DNA from: Prevotella sp.
Lineage (GTDB): Bacteria; Bacteroidota; Bacteroidia; Bacteroidales; Bacteroidaceae
Reading direction: 5' to 3'
DNA length: 64,000 bases
Assembly (NCBI GenBank): GCA_024697645.1
Contig: JAILFH010000089.1
Coordinates: forward strand, 1 to 64,000
How positions within the stretch are numbered: position 1 is the stretch's first letter; each line of letters begins with the position of its first letter. Positions 35,659-45,009 of this stretch are shown one piece after another. The notes beneath the pieces were generated by a model. That model searched no databases and was not told where the DNA came from. It worked only from the letters and a program-made list of their open reading frames with translations. The position numbers and the translations under genes are program-made.

Positions 35659-37767
35659 TTACCATCCAGGGTTCTGTGGGAATCCTTCGTAAAGATATAT
35701 ATCCTTATCGGGAAGTGGGAACCAGTAGTGCTTAGATTCCAGACGACGGGTGATGAGTTCCTTCTTGGTGAAGTTACCAACATGTGCGTCCTTGGGATCA
35801 TGACTTTTGAACCAATCCCACGGATAGAGCGGTTCTGATCTCTTCTTGCCTTTCTCATCAATTTGATTCTCCTCAAAGGACTTGTTCGGGTCGTAATTGC
35901 CCCATTCCAGTCGCTCAAATTCATGAGAGTATTTCATTGTGTAAGGAGGCTCCGTCAGGAGAAGCCAGCGTTGGAGGTCGCACCAGCGGAAACCTTCGAA
36001 AGCAAGTTCCACAGCGCGTTCGCGGCGTACTTCATCAATAAAATGCTCACGAGTGTCGCGAAGATTAGCGGCAACATGCTCCATAGGATAATCGATTGAG
36101 TTCACTCGATCGCGGAGTGCGTTGATGGCCTCTACGGCCGACAATGTGGTACAATACATGGGTCTTTCGTTCAATTCACTTACATTCGTTGCAATAGCAG
36201 CCTTGGCCTCTGCATACATCAGATAGACATCAGCCAGACGCATATAAGGAATATAAGACTGGAAAGCGTACTCCCAATCGTACCATTTATCGCCGAAATT
36301 ACACTGGTGAGGCACCAATTTCTGAATGAAATAACCCGTGCTGCTTCCATGGTCGATGTCGCGCATAGCGCCACCCGTGTAAAGGTCGCAATATTCAAGT
36401 TTCTTCTGCTCTGCCGACAGGGGGTCTGTACTGAGAACATAGTGGAAACCGTCGAACACAAAGTCATGATAGAATCGTGGGTCACGATTCTTAAAGGGAT
36501 GCTCAGGATCCCAGCCGGAATTGGGGTTCAGCACGTATTCACCATTCTGAACCAGATAGATGGGTTGTCCGTTAGCCATACCGTATTGGTCGACGAGGTT
36601 AGCGGTGGGATGATGAATGATGTTGTCGTGCTCTACAAGACCGGAAACCTTAGGACCGAAAATCTTTGCACAGTTCCAGTTGGCGGAATTGACTCCTGGA
36701 TAAGCACCGCGGAAGATGGCTTCTGTAGTACCAGGCATATTCCAACTCTGCTTGACCGTATAGAAGATGTCAGAATAGTTGGTCTCTGAATTTTCATCAC
36801 GCTCGTGATCGTAGATATTTGAATACTTATACTCAGCAAGTTTGTATCTTACGGTACCCTTGTTGACCATATCAAGCGCCTTTCCGAGTGCCTCTGCTGC
36901 CAAACGGCAGTACTTGACATCGTAGTCATAAGTCTTGCCATTGGAACTTGCACCCAACAGTTGGGCTACACCACCATCCTTGGTCTTCTCGAACTCCTTC
37001 ATCAGCGGAGAACCTGCCCAAAGATAGCACTTGCCAAGATAGCAGAGCGCCATGAACTTATTGACACGAAGTTCGTTCTTTCCTGATGTCTGCATACCGG
37101 CCAGAGTTTCATCCCAATCCAAAGGAAGAAGATCGTAGGCACGTTCGAAGTCTTCAGCACAACGGTCAGCACATTCCTGGAAAGAAAGACGAGGAAGTTC
37201 TGGAATGTTGGAAGCCTCAAAAGCCTGATCAATATAGGGGAGACCTCCGAAGTAGCACATCAGTTCGAAATGCCACCATGCACGGAAGAAATACATCTGA
37301 CCAAGCAACAGGTCGCGCTCTTCATCAGTTCCTACGAGTGACTTAATCTGCTCAATACCCATGTTGCATTTACGAATGCTGTACCATGAGTTTCTCCAGA
37401 GCGACTGGTCGCGGCCATTGAAGTTGTTACCCATGAGCCAGCACTGGTTGTTATTCAGCCAGTTGCGATAGTTGCCAAGGTCCACCTGATGATCCATATG
37501 TGCATAGCCTTCAGGGTTATGAACAGCATCATCGCCAAAATTCCATGCGGTACAATAATTAACCTTCTCCTTGTCAGGTATCAGGTTATAGATTTCCTCA
37601 ATATATCCCTGGAAGTTGCGGAAGTTCTTGAATGCCTCATCTTCTGCCACGATAGACTCCGGATCTTTTTCGAGCCAGTCGGTGCACGACGTAAGCGAAG
37701 CGCCAACAGCCAACGAGAGCAGCAAACTCCACAAAAGGGATTTTATGTTATTATAATATTTAATCAT
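35659..37767 (-). CDS. SusD family lipoprotein (xylan pair, XusB-like)
   Basis: The 702-aa protein starts MIKYYNNIKSLLWSLLLSLA and has a lipobox (SLTSC). SusD hallmarks are DWLEKDPESIVAED, the helices LLLGQMYFFRAWWHFELMCYFGG, RRERAVELAFEGFRWCDLQRW, and an ending FPQNPGW. It is larger than the other two SusDs in the window, with extra loops. It lies 12 bp after its SusC partner, and is the second gene of the xylan operon. Confidence 0.93.
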   Translation of the reverse strand: MIKYYNNIKSLLWSLLLSLAVGASLTSCTDWLEKDPESIVAEDEAFKNFRNFQGYIEEIYNLIPDKEKVNYCTAWNFGDDAVHNPEGYAHMDHQVDLGNYRNWLNNNQCWLMGNNFNGRDQSLWRNSWYSIRKCNMGIEQIKSLVGTDEERDLLLGQMYFFRAWWHFELMCYFGGLPYIDQAFEASNIPELPRLSFQECADRCAEDFERAYDLLPLDWDETLAGMQTSGKNELRVNKFMALCYLGKCYLWAGSPLMKEFEKTKDGGVAQLLGASSNGKTYDYDVKYCRLAAEALGKALDMVNKGTVRYKLAEYKYSNIYDHERDENSETNYSDIFYTVKQSWNMPGTTEAIFRGAYPGVNSANWNCAKIFGPKVSGLVEHDNIIHHPTANLVDQYGMANGQPIYLVQNGEYVLNPNSGWDPEHPFKNRDPRFYHDFVFDGFHYVLSTDPLSAEQKKLEYCDLYTGGAMRDIDHGSSTGYFIQKLVPHQCNFGDKWYDWEYAFQSYIPYMRLADVYLMYAEAKAAIATNVSELNERPMYCTTLSAVEAINALRDRVNSIDYPMEHVAANLRDTREHFIDEVRRERAVELAFEGFRWCDLQRWLLLTEPPYTMKYSHEFERLEWGNYDPNKSFEENQIDEKGKKRSEPLYPWDWFKSHDPKDAHVGNFTKKELITRRLESKHYWFPLPDKDIYLYEGFPQNPGW

Positions 37768-37779
37768 AGTTGTACGCCA

Positions 37780-40700
37780 TTAAATGTTAAGTTTAATTCC
37801 GAAGTTGTAACGTCTGACAGTAGGATAGGCACCGCCTCCGCCACTCCATCCATAGTTACTCTCACGGTCGTCAGGCATCTTGGTAATCAGGAAAAGGTTG
37901 TTACCATTGAGGTAGATTTTCAGACTTGTGAATCCAAGTTTCCTAATCCAGCCCTTCGTCCATGTATAGGCGACTTCAACGTTCTTCAGTCTGAAGTAAG
38001 AACCGTCGTAGAGATACTGTGTTCCATCGTTGTATGAAACTTGAGTCGTGAAGCGAGGTACGACAACCTCACCTGTTCCATCTACAGCATTCCACCATTT
38101 ACCATTATCATATACGGTGAGAAGTTTATTATTGAAAGAGGGGAGACCTACGTCACGCGTAACACCCGTGACGCCATAGAGTTGGGCAAACATGCTGAAG
38201 CCCTTCCACTCCCATCCGATGGTAGCATTGTAGGTGTGCTCAGGATTTCCTGTATAGCCGTAAGGAGCCTGGTCGTTTGTTTCATCAACGACACCGTCAC
38301 CATTAAAGTCGACGATATAGTGGTCGCCGATAAGAACCTGACCGTCGTCCTTTTCACGCGCAGGCGTACCATATAGTTCATCATAAGAGCCGATAAAACC
38401 TTTATCAATGAACGACCAGTATTGTCCCTGAGAATAACCCTCAGCCTTACGGTAACTCGGAATCAGTTTGGGATCGTCTTTCAACTTAATCACATTGTGT
38501 GCATAGGTATAGTTGGAATTAACCCAGAAACGCATACCGTTCTTCAGCACCTTGTTGAAGCGAAGTTCAATTTCGAAACCAGTATTCTTAATCTTACCCT
38601 TATTGATGTCAGGAGTCTTTGCTGCACCAAAATAAGAAGGAACCGAGCGGTCGGCACCTGATATAAAGATGTCATAACGGTCGTCACGGAACCAGTCGAA
38701 ACTACCGGCAAACATACCGCCGAGGAATCCGTAGTCGAAACCAAGGTTCTTCTTCTGAACCGTTGCCCAGCGAAGGTCAGGCATAGCAATCGTGGCTTCC
38801 TTATAGGCTACGAAGGGACTTGCCGAACCGTCAATAGACATATTGAAACCATCTCCGTTGTTCATAACTTCCCAACCAGTCAGGTAAGCGAAGCGGGCAC
38901 CGGCACTATCATCACCGATCTCACCAAATGAACCACGAATCTTGAGCATATCAACGATATTTCGATCTTTAAGAGATTTCATGAATTTCTCTTCAGACAC
39001 CATCCAGCCTACTGCTCCTGAACAGAAGAATGCAAAACGATTGTCGGGTGAGAATCTCTGTGAACCGTTGTAGGCTCCATTGAACTCTGCAAAGTACTTG
39101 CTCTTATAATCATAGGTGGTACGGAACACCCAGTCTTCACGACGATTTTCGAGGTCAGCATTACCTGCATCGATACGACGCTTCCAGTTGCCCATGAGCG
39201 TCAAGTTATGGTCGCCGAACTGACGTCCCCAGAATAGTTGGAGCGACATTTCGGTTGCACGGTATGTATAACTGACGTCACCTGCCCTGACATCCCAGTC
39301 GCGGCTCTCATAGAAGTCGAAACCAGTATTATCATAGATGGCCGACTCAAATAGTAGCAGTCCGTCCTCAGGAAGCATGTATGCTCTACTGTTCTTGTGA
39401 CCTTCGGCAGAAATACCACGGGTTCCCTCATCGAAGCGGTTGTCCCAGGAAATCGTTCCTCTTGCAACAAGTCCCTTCGTGATGAAATCGAGTTTCTGCT
39501 CGAGTGCAAAGTCAGTGTATACACGTGTGATGGTTTTCAACTCATAACCTGCTGTAGCCACACTCATCGGAGAGTTCTCGATGTTGGAAACCAGTGGGTA
39601 GTAACCCCAGGCCCCATTGGAGAACTGAACAGGGAAAAGGTTGGGCGCCATACCATAGGCACCTGCCCACTTCTGCTGCTGGAAGAACTCGCCGCTATTA
39701 CCATAATAATAACGAGGCGTCTTCTGCTGGGCATTAGAACCTGCCAGATTCACCTTGAACTGAGTGGTCTTCGTAATTTGGAAGTCAAGATTTGAACGTA
39801 CATTCAAACGATTATAGGAGTAACCACCTTCATAGCCCTGATGGTTATCCCAAAGTTTTGTCATATCACCTTCATTCTGAAAGTCAAATGCTACGAAATA
39901 CTTTACATACTCCGTACCACCATAGATGTTGAGGTTTGTATTATATGACAAAGCAGTATTTTTGAACATCTCTTCCTGCCAGTCAACATTCGGATAACGC
40001 TCTGCCTGACTGTAGTCGCCAAGGTAGGAACCATCAGCAGTATAGTTTGACAAAACCGTATGATCCTGATTGCGGAAATTATTGATGAAGGTCTGTGGAC
40101 GATAATATGCCCACGATGCGGCTCCGCCTATGGCAAGTTCATGCTCGATGGCCTGATTACGGTACATATAACCGTCATAGGAGTCGTACTTGCGTGGCAG
40201 TTTTGATACGGCCTTTAAGGTAGCATTGAAGCCAACATCAATTCTTGCCTTACCCTCCACACCACGTTTGGTGGTAATAAGGATAACGCCGTTAGCACCT
40301 TCCACACCATATACAGCAGTGGCAGATGCGTCCTTCAATACCGAGATTGTTGCCACAGACGTGATATCTACTGACTTGATCTCACGCTTGACGCCATCGA
40401 CGAGAACCAGTGGCTGAGCATCCTGATTCCAGGCAGCAGCACCACGGATATAAATTCGTGGGTCTTCTTCACCTGGCTGACCCGTAGAAGCAATTGTCGC
40501 AATACCGGGTAGATTACCTGTAAGGGCAGCACTGACACTACCTATACCGGCTGCTCGTTCAAGCACTTCACCTGTTGTCTGGGTAATGGCTCCCACCACA
40601 GAGGCTTTCTTCTGCTGGCCATAACCGACAATAACCACTTCTTCAAGTTGGGTATCATCATCTTCCAAAGTCACTCTGTTTACTTTATCAGATGTAACTT

Positions 40701-40995
40701 TTACTTCTTTCTCTTTCATGCCGACGTAAGTCACTATAAGAGTACCCTTACCTCCTGGCATATTTAGCGAGAAGTTTCCGTCGATGTCGGTAATAGTTCC
40801 ATTCGTACGATTGTCTTTTTGGACAACTGTTGCACCTATTACCGCCTCGCCGCTGCTGTCAATGACGACACCCTTGACTAAACTTTGACCGAATGATGGT
40901 AATGAGAAAACCACCATAAGCAAAGCCAGAACCGATGTCTTTGAAGATTTCTTGCACATAACAAGATTGATCATCATTTTCAGTTTTTTTGTCAT
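37780..40995 (-). CDS. SusC family TonB-dependent transporter (xylan pair, XusA-like)
   Basis: The 1071-aa protein has a signal peptide (LALLMVVFSLPSFGQ), a CarboxypepD_reg-like domain (VKGVVIDSSGEAVIGATVVQ), a TonB-box-like LEEVVIVGYG, a plug (PLVLVDGVKRE, ATAVYGVEGANGVILITTKRG) and a beta-barrel ending FGIKLNI. It is the first gene of a nine-gene xylan operon on the minus strand and should import xylo-oligosaccharides with its SusD. About 600 bp of leader DNA upstream carries a structured element shared with the other SusC operon. Confidence 0.95.
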   Translation of the reverse strand: MTKKLKMMINLVMCKKSSKTSVLALLMVVFSLPSFGQSLVKGVVIDSSGEAVIGATVVQKDNRTNGTITDIDGNFSLNMPGGKGTLIVTYVGMKEKEVKVTSDKVNRVTLEDDDTQLEEVVIVGYGQQKKASVVGAITQTTGEVLERAAGIGSVSAALTGNLPGIATIASTGQPGEEDPRIYIRGAAAWNQDAQPLVLVDGVKREIKSVDITSVATISVLKDASATAVYGVEGANGVILITTKRGVEGKARIDVGFNATLKAVSKLPRKYDSYDGYMYRNQAIEHELAIGGAASWAYYRPQTFINNFRNQDHTVLSNYTADGSYLGDYSQAERYPNVDWQEEMFKNTALSYNTNLNIYGGTEYVKYFVAFDFQNEGDMTKLWDNHQGYEGGYSYNRLNVRSNLDFQITKTTQFKVNLAGSNAQQKTPRYYYGNSGEFFQQQKWAGAYGMAPNLFPVQFSNGAWGYYPLVSNIENSPMSVATAGYELKTITRVYTDFALEQKLDFITKGLVARGTISWDNRFDEGTRGISAEGHKNSRAYMLPEDGLLLFESAIYDNTGFDFYESRDWDVRAGDVSYTYRATEMSLQLFWGRQFGDHNLTLMGNWKRRIDAGNADLENRREDWVFRTTYDYKSKYFAEFNGAYNGSQRFSPDNRFAFFCSGAVGWMVSEEKFMKSLKDRNIVDMLKIRGSFGEIGDDSAGARFAYLTGWEVMNNGDGFNMSIDGSASPFVAYKEATIAMPDLRWATVQKKNLGFDYGFLGGMFAGSFDWFRDDRYDIFISGADRSVPSYFGAAKTPDINKGKIKNTGFEIELRFNKVLKNGMRFWVNSNYTYAHNVIKLKDDPKLIPSYRKAEGYSQGQYWSFIDKGFIGSYDELYGTPAREKDDGQVLIGDHYIVDFNGDGVVDETNDQAPYGYTGNPEHTYNATIGWEWKGFSMFAQLYGVTGVTRDVGLPSFNNKLLTVYDNGKWWNAVDGTGEVVVPRFTTQVSYNDGTQYLYDGSYFRLKNVEVAYTWTKGWIRKLGFTSLKIYLNGNNLFLITKMPDDRESNYGWSGGGGAYPTVRRYNFGIKLNI

Positions 40996-41314
40996 TTGGG
41001 TTTTAATTATTATATCAAATTTTCGTTTAGTTTACAGATTGTGGAATTTATATATATATTGTCATTTGCAAATTTAAACATTTTTTTTGTTTGTTGTTAT
41101 ATATTTAAAATATCGTTTGCAAAATTAAACATTATTTTCATTTGTAACGACTTTTTATGTATCAGTTACTTTTCAAAAAGTAACATTTGCAAAAAAATGG
41201 AACTAAATTCGTAAAAAAATTACTCGTTCATATCCTTATCTCTCACGCGCGTACCATATTAAATAATTTCACAAGTTGGTTCCTTTGCCGGTTCGAACAT
41301 GATATCACCCTTGT

Positions 41315-41500
41315 CTTTCGGTTAGGATGCTGCGTCATACGCGTCCGCACCTTCACAAGATACTGCTGGAAATTATAACCTATGCAGTTTTTCTTTGGAC
41401 GCACCTTGTGGACACAGGTTGTGCCTAGTGCCTAACGATCGTAGGCCAGGTGGGCCGTTACCCCCGCCTGCTGCCTAATCCTACGCATCCCCATCCCACA
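41315..41500 (-). promoter_or_regulatory. Structured 5' leader of the xylan SusC gene (element B)
   Basis: On the minus strand, CGTAGG pairs with CCTACG, enclosing CAGG/CCTG and GGG/CCC helices with a GTAACGG loop; then GTTAGG can pair with CCTAAC 110 nt away, and GCGTCC with GGACGC between them. Shared blocks with element A (21425-21635): GCAGCAGGCG, CTACRATCGTT-AGG, CGTATGAC and CATCCTAAC. Local likeness to 16S rRNA helix 11 is strong (GATTAG, GGGGTAACGGCCCACC). It may be a riboregulator, an rRNA-derived fragment or a small RNA. No protein gene is visible in 40996-41870. Confidence 0.6.
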
Positions 41501-41587
41501 GCATCGACCAACAGAGGACCTTTTCCAGGATATTTCATTCTTCACAATTTTAGGTCAATAATAAAGTAGGACTGAATAGCGCTTATG

Positions 41588-41681
41588 GTTTTAAAAACGA
41601 GCAGGAGGGTGAATCACATCAGCCTCCTGCTCTTGAAAACATTAACCATAATATATCTAATGCATATAATATATATATATT
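41588..41681 (-). ncRNA. Candidate ~95-nt small RNA or attenuated leader
   Basis: A promoter-like pair (41688-41719) and a strong terminator (41590-41632) enclose about 95 nt. A possible leader peptide MVNVFKSRRLM overlaps the first arm of the terminator stem. The unit lies just upstream of element B and the xylan operon, so it could be a free small RNA or the 5' end of a conditionally terminated xylan transcript. Confidence 0.45.
41590..41632 (-). terminator. Terminator or attenuator upstream of the xylan operon
   Basis: GAGCAGGAGG/CCTCCTGCTC, a G-G mismatch, then TGA/TCA around a 6-nt loop; on the minus strand it is followed by GTTTTTAAAA. Confidence 0.7.
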
Positions 41682-41687
41682 CGATTG

Positions 41688-41719
41688 CAAAATTATCGCA
41701 TTCTTCGCATATATCCAAA
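41688..41719 (-). promoter_or_regulatory. Promoter upstream of the candidate small RNA
   Basis: On the minus strand: TTTTTTGG as -33, 20 bases, then TAATTTTG as -7, a good fit to the Bacteroidetes consensus. Confidence 0.55.
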
Positions 41720-41832
41720 AAAGTTTGTTACACGTATTTTCTCATTTGTAACACTCGTTTGGAACTTTTTCGAGAAGGTTTGTAAACAAGTGGCACAAAA
41801 GTGGTACAACAATGAATACCCTCAAAAACAAG

Positions 41833-41864
41833 AAACCCTATAAGACAATTGACTTACAGGGTTT
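41833..41864 (-). terminator. Terminator of tRNA-His
   Basis: On the minus strand AAACCCTGTAAG pairs with CTTATAGGGTTT around an 8-nt loop, then CTTGTTTTTG. It lies 7 bp after the tRNA CCA end. Confidence 0.8.
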
Positions 41865-41871
41865 TACGCCT

Positions 41872-41948
41872 TGGGGTGCCCGGTGGGACTCGAACCCACG
41901 ACATTCAGAACCACAATCTGACGCTCTAACCAACTGAACTACGGGCAC
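41872..41948 (-). tRNA. tRNA-His (GTG anticodon)
   Basis: On the minus strand: acceptor GTGCCCG/CGGGCAC, D arm GTTC...GAGC, anticodon stem TCAGA/TCTGA with loop TTGTGGT (anticodon GTG), T arm GTGGG-TTCGAGT-CCCAC, discriminator C73 and an encoded CCA. The base before position 1 is G, as needed for the G-1 of tRNA-His. Confidence 0.97.
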
Positions 41949-42189
41949 CATGTTGGTTTTGCGGATGCAAAGGTAAGTAAAAAGTTCGGAACCACCAAAT
42001 ATTTGGGTTGAATTTTTGATAAAAACTTTCTGAGACCTTGTTTTTAGAGCGAGCCTGAAGGCTTCGGATGCAAGTTCTTTGGCGTAACATTCTCAACTTT
42101 CTCAACAAAGACCGAAGGCTTCTCAACCGCGCGAAGTTCATTCTCAACTCTTCTCAACACCTCTCAACACCTCTCAACCGCGCGAAGCG

Positions 42190-42540
42190 CCTTGTTACCT
42201 TGTTACCTTGTTACTTTGTTACTTTGGATATGCCTCTCAACTCCTCTCAACCGCGCGAAGCGCCTTGTTACCTTGTTACCTTGTTACTTTGGATATGCCT
42301 CTCAACTCTTCTCAACACATCTCAACCGCGCGAAGCGCTTTGTTACCTTGTTACTTTGTTACTTTGGATATGCCTCTCAACTCTTCTCAACTCTTCTCAA
42401 CCGCGCGAAGCGCTTTGTTACCTTGTTACCCTGTTACTTTGGATATGCCTCTCAACTCTTCTCAACACATCTCAACCGCGCGAAGCGCCTTGTTACTTTG
42501 TTACCTTGTTACTTTGGATATGCCACTCATAACTACTCAT
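42190..42540. repeat. 75-bp tandem array between tRNA-His and the Na/Pi transporter
   Basis: The block GGATATGCCTCTCAAC occurs at 42226, 42291, 42366 and 42441, with a last divergent copy at 42516, spaced 65, 75, 75 and 75 bp. Each unit is [TTGTTACC/TTTGTTAC]n + GGATATGCC + [TCTCAACTCT]n + CCGCGCGAAGCGC. The one 65-bp unit lacks one 10-mer. All three plus-strand frames stay open. The same words continue to about 42660 and at 42090-42190. Confidence 0.9.
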
Positions 42541-42742
42541 AACCACTCATAACCTAGTAACTTTAAGATTGAAGGTAGACCTCTTTCTCAACCGCGCGAA
42601 GCGCTTTCTCAACCTTCTCAACAAAGGCCGAAGGCTTCTCAACTGCGCGAAGCGCCTTGTTACCTTGTTACTTTGGAAAGCCCCCTTGTCATAGCGAAAA
42701 AGAGCATTTTTAAGGCAATTTTCACAATCTTGTTCCATAAAA

Positions 42743-42774
42743 TTTGGTAATTTCATGAAAAATACGTAAATTTG
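42743..42774 (+). promoter_or_regulatory. Promoter of the Na/Pi cotransporter
   Basis: TTTG (42743-42746), 20 bases, TAAATTTG (42767-42774). It predicts a leader of about 50 nt before the GTG start. Confidence 0.75.
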
Positions 42775-42829
42775 TCACACGAATGTAACATTTGCAAAAT
42801 CATTTACAAATTACATCAATTTTTTATTT

Positions 42830-44521
42830 GTGGATACGATTATTAATATCTTTTCGCTTCTAGGTTCTCTTGGCATGTTCCTCTATGGTATGAAGATCAT
42901 GAGTGAGGGACTTGAGAAGTTTGCCGGTGATCGACTGAGATCGATTCTGGCTTCTATGACGAAGAACCGGTTGATGGGTGTCCTTACGGGTATTGTCGTA
43001 ACGACCCTGATTCAGAGTTCAAGTGCAACAACCGTAATGGTCGTTTCGTTTGTAAACGCCGGCTTGATGAATCTTGTGCAAGCCATTGGCGTAATCATGG
43101 GTGCCAACATTGGTACAACGACCACGGCGTGGGTCATCTCGGCCGTAGGATTCAAGGTGAACATCGCCGCCTTTGCCGTACCGTTATTGGCATTTGGTGT
43201 GCCGCTGATCTTCTCTAAGCAGTCAAAACGAAAGAGTATTGGTGAGTTCATCTTTGGCTTCTCGTTCCTGTTCATGGGTCTGAGTTTCCTGCAGCAGGCA
43301 GCCAACGACATGAACATCGGCACGATGGTCGCCAATATGCTTGCCCACGTCTCCAGCGACAGTTTCCTGACCATTCTGCTGTTCATTGCAGTGGGTGCAC
43401 TGGTCACCATGCTCGTGCAGGCATCAGCTGCCACGATGGCCATCACCTTGATGCTCTTCGACATGAACATTCCCGGATTCGGATTCGAACAGGCTGCAGC
43501 CCTTGCAATGGGTCAGAACATCGGTACGACCATCACCGCCTTCATGGCCTCACTCACGGGTAACACGCAGGCCAAGCGAGCCGCCCTGGCCCACATGTTC
43601 TTCAACGTGTTCGGTGTCGTTGTCGTCCTGCCGTTCTTCTATCCTGCTTGCGATGCCGTCAGTTGGTTCGTAACCAATGTGATGGGTGCTGGCGACAATC
43701 CGCTGTTCAAGCTCTCCGCATTCCACACCGCATTCAATATTGTCAACACCCTGTTGCTCATCTGGTTCGTCAATCAGATTGCTGCACTCGTCTGCAAGAT
43801 TCTGCCTATGAAGAAGCAGGACGAGGAGTATCGTCTGAAGTACATTTCTGCTGGTCTGCTCTCCACTTCCGAACTTAGCATTCTGGAAGCCCAGAAGGAG
43901 ATCAACAGTTTTGCTGAGCGTTGTCAGAAGATGTTCGGATTCACGAAGGATCTGCTCGACACCGACGACGAGAAGGAGTTTAGCTCCCTCTTTGCGCGTA
44001 TCCAGAAATACGAGCAGATTACCGACCGAATGGAAATCGAAATCGCCGACTACCTGCATAAGGTAAGCGAAGGACGCCTGTCGGATGAGTCGAAGAGTCA
44101 GATTCAGATGATGATGCGCCAGATTGACGAATTGGAAAGTATCGGCGACAGTTGCTACAATCTGGGTCGTACCCTGAACCGCAAGCGCGAAGCTGGCGAG
44201 GCACCGTTCACGACGGAACAGACCGACCACATACGCACGATGATGTCGCTTGTCGACAAGGCATTCGACGAGATGGTGAAGAAGGTGAAGAGTCCTACCC
44301 CACGTCCGAATATCGCGCAGTCGTATAACATCGAGCACGAGATCAACAACTATCGCAACCAGTTGAAGAATCAGAACGTGCGCGACGTCGAAGCCGGCAA
44401 GTACAGTTACCAACTCGGTATCTACTACACCGATATGGTTTCAGAGTGCGAGAAGGTTGGCGACTTCATCATGAATGTCGTACAGGCTGGTCAGAGCAAG
44501 AGCAACGACTACGAGGATTAA
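42830..44521 (+). CDS. Na+/phosphate cotransporter with C-terminal PhoU-like domain
   Basis: The 563-aa inner-membrane protein starts at GTG 42830. It has two Na/Pi-cotransport repeats marked by TLIQSSSATTVMVVSFVNAG (about residue 62) and LVQASAATMAITLMLF (about 204), with about eight to nine membrane helices to residue 320. Residues about 340-555 form a helical PhoU-like domain (ITDRMEIEIADYLHKVSEG, MMMRQIDELESIGDSCYNLG). It probably imports phosphate using a sodium gradient. It stands alone, with its own promoter and a terminator 65 bp downstream, between the tandem repeat array and the second propeller pair. Confidence 0.92.
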   Translation: MDTIINIFSLLGSLGMFLYGMKIMSEGLEKFAGDRLRSILASMTKNRLMGVLTGIVVTTLIQSSSATTVMVVSFVNAGLMNLVQAIGVIMGANIGTTTTAWVISAVGFKVNIAAFAVPLLAFGVPLIFSKQSKRKSIGEFIFGFSFLFMGLSFLQQAANDMNIGTMVANMLAHVSSDSFLTILLFIAVGALVTMLVQASAATMAITLMLFDMNIPGFGFEQAAALAMGQNIGTTITAFMASLTGNTQAKRAALAHMFFNVFGVVVVLPFFYPACDAVSWFVTNVMGAGDNPLFKLSAFHTAFNIVNTLLLIWFVNQIAALVCKILPMKKQDEEYRLKYISAGLLSTSELSILEAQKEINSFAERCQKMFGFTKDLLDTDDEKEFSSLFARIQKYEQITDRMEIEIADYLHKVSEGRLSDESKSQIQMMMRQIDELESIGDSCYNLGRTLNRKREAGEAPFTTEQTDHIRTMMSLVDKAFDEMVKKVKSPTPRPNIAQSYNIEHEINNYRNQLKNQNVRDVEAGKYSYQLGIYYTDMVSECEKVGDFIMNVVQAGQSKSNDYED

Positions 44522-44586
44522 TCCATTCTGAATGCTCATAGCATAGCAAATCCCTGGGCACCTGATAGTGCCTCTGCAAAATAAAG

Positions 44587-44642
44587 AAACTCACCTACGA
44601 GGACCATTCCATCCGGAAGAAACCTTGTGGGTGAGTTTTTGC
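44587..44642 (+). terminator. Terminator of the Na/Pi cotransporter gene
   Basis: AAACTCACC pairs with GGTGAGTTT across a 34-nt loop, with TTT continuing into the T-run. The wide loop may fold further. Confidence 0.65.
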
Positions 44643-44781
44643 TATTTATGGAAACATTCGATATCTGGATATTGCGACTCTTGAAAGGTCGGGCGAAGCC
44701 TATGACCAACATAGGAGACGCAAAAGGCAAAGGGCTTAAGCCAAAGGGGAATAAAGAAAAACCCTGCTCTGAATGAAACCT

Positions 44782-44839
44782 GAAACCTGAATTTTCGTGC
44801 AAACCGAACGCAAAGAGAACTTGTTTTCATTTGCTGAGG
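44782..44839 (-). repeat. 58-bp dispersed repeat, copy B (inverted)
   Basis: Reverse complement of 11979-12036 with one mismatch. It lies in a 490-bp gene-free gap (44522-45009) that otherwise holds two terminators. Confidence 0.85.
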
Positions 44840-44926
44840 TTCTCACCGATTTTCTTCCCTTTCAACTTAGACTCAATCGGAATTAAAACGTAGGACGATG
44901 GTGGTATTTTAAATCTAAATATCCAT

Positions 44927-44965
44927 AAAAAAGAGTTTGGGGGTTTAGTCAATAAACCCCCAAAC
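44927..44965 (-). terminator. Terminator of the second propeller gene
   Basis: A 13-bp perfect stem, GTTTGGGGGTTTA/TAAACCCCCAAAC, has a 5-nt loop and on the minus strand runs into CTCTTTTTTATGG. It lies 45 bp after the stop codon. Confidence 0.85.
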
Positions 44966-45009
44966 ATACGAACTACCAAGTTGCTAACTCCCGAATCAGA
45001 AACGAATTC

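Noticed and set aside
40996-41378. Plus-strand ORFs upstream of the xylan SusC gene
   Set aside because: They are AT-rich, low-complexity, and lie in the minus-strand leader; no promoter or family match.
41321-41440. Integron attC-like core sites (GTTAGG and CCTAAC)
   Set aside because: The two cores are in the reverse order for a single attC and no integrase is nearby; pairing within a leader explains them better.
42190-42540. CRISPR-like periodic array
   Set aside because: The whole unit repeats with no unique spacers, and there are no cas genes in the window.
42068-42552. Three overlapping plus-strand ORFs of 114-154 aa
   Set aside because: They are the three frames of the 75-bp tandem array; all are open because the repeat lacks stop codons, and the peptides are simple repeats.
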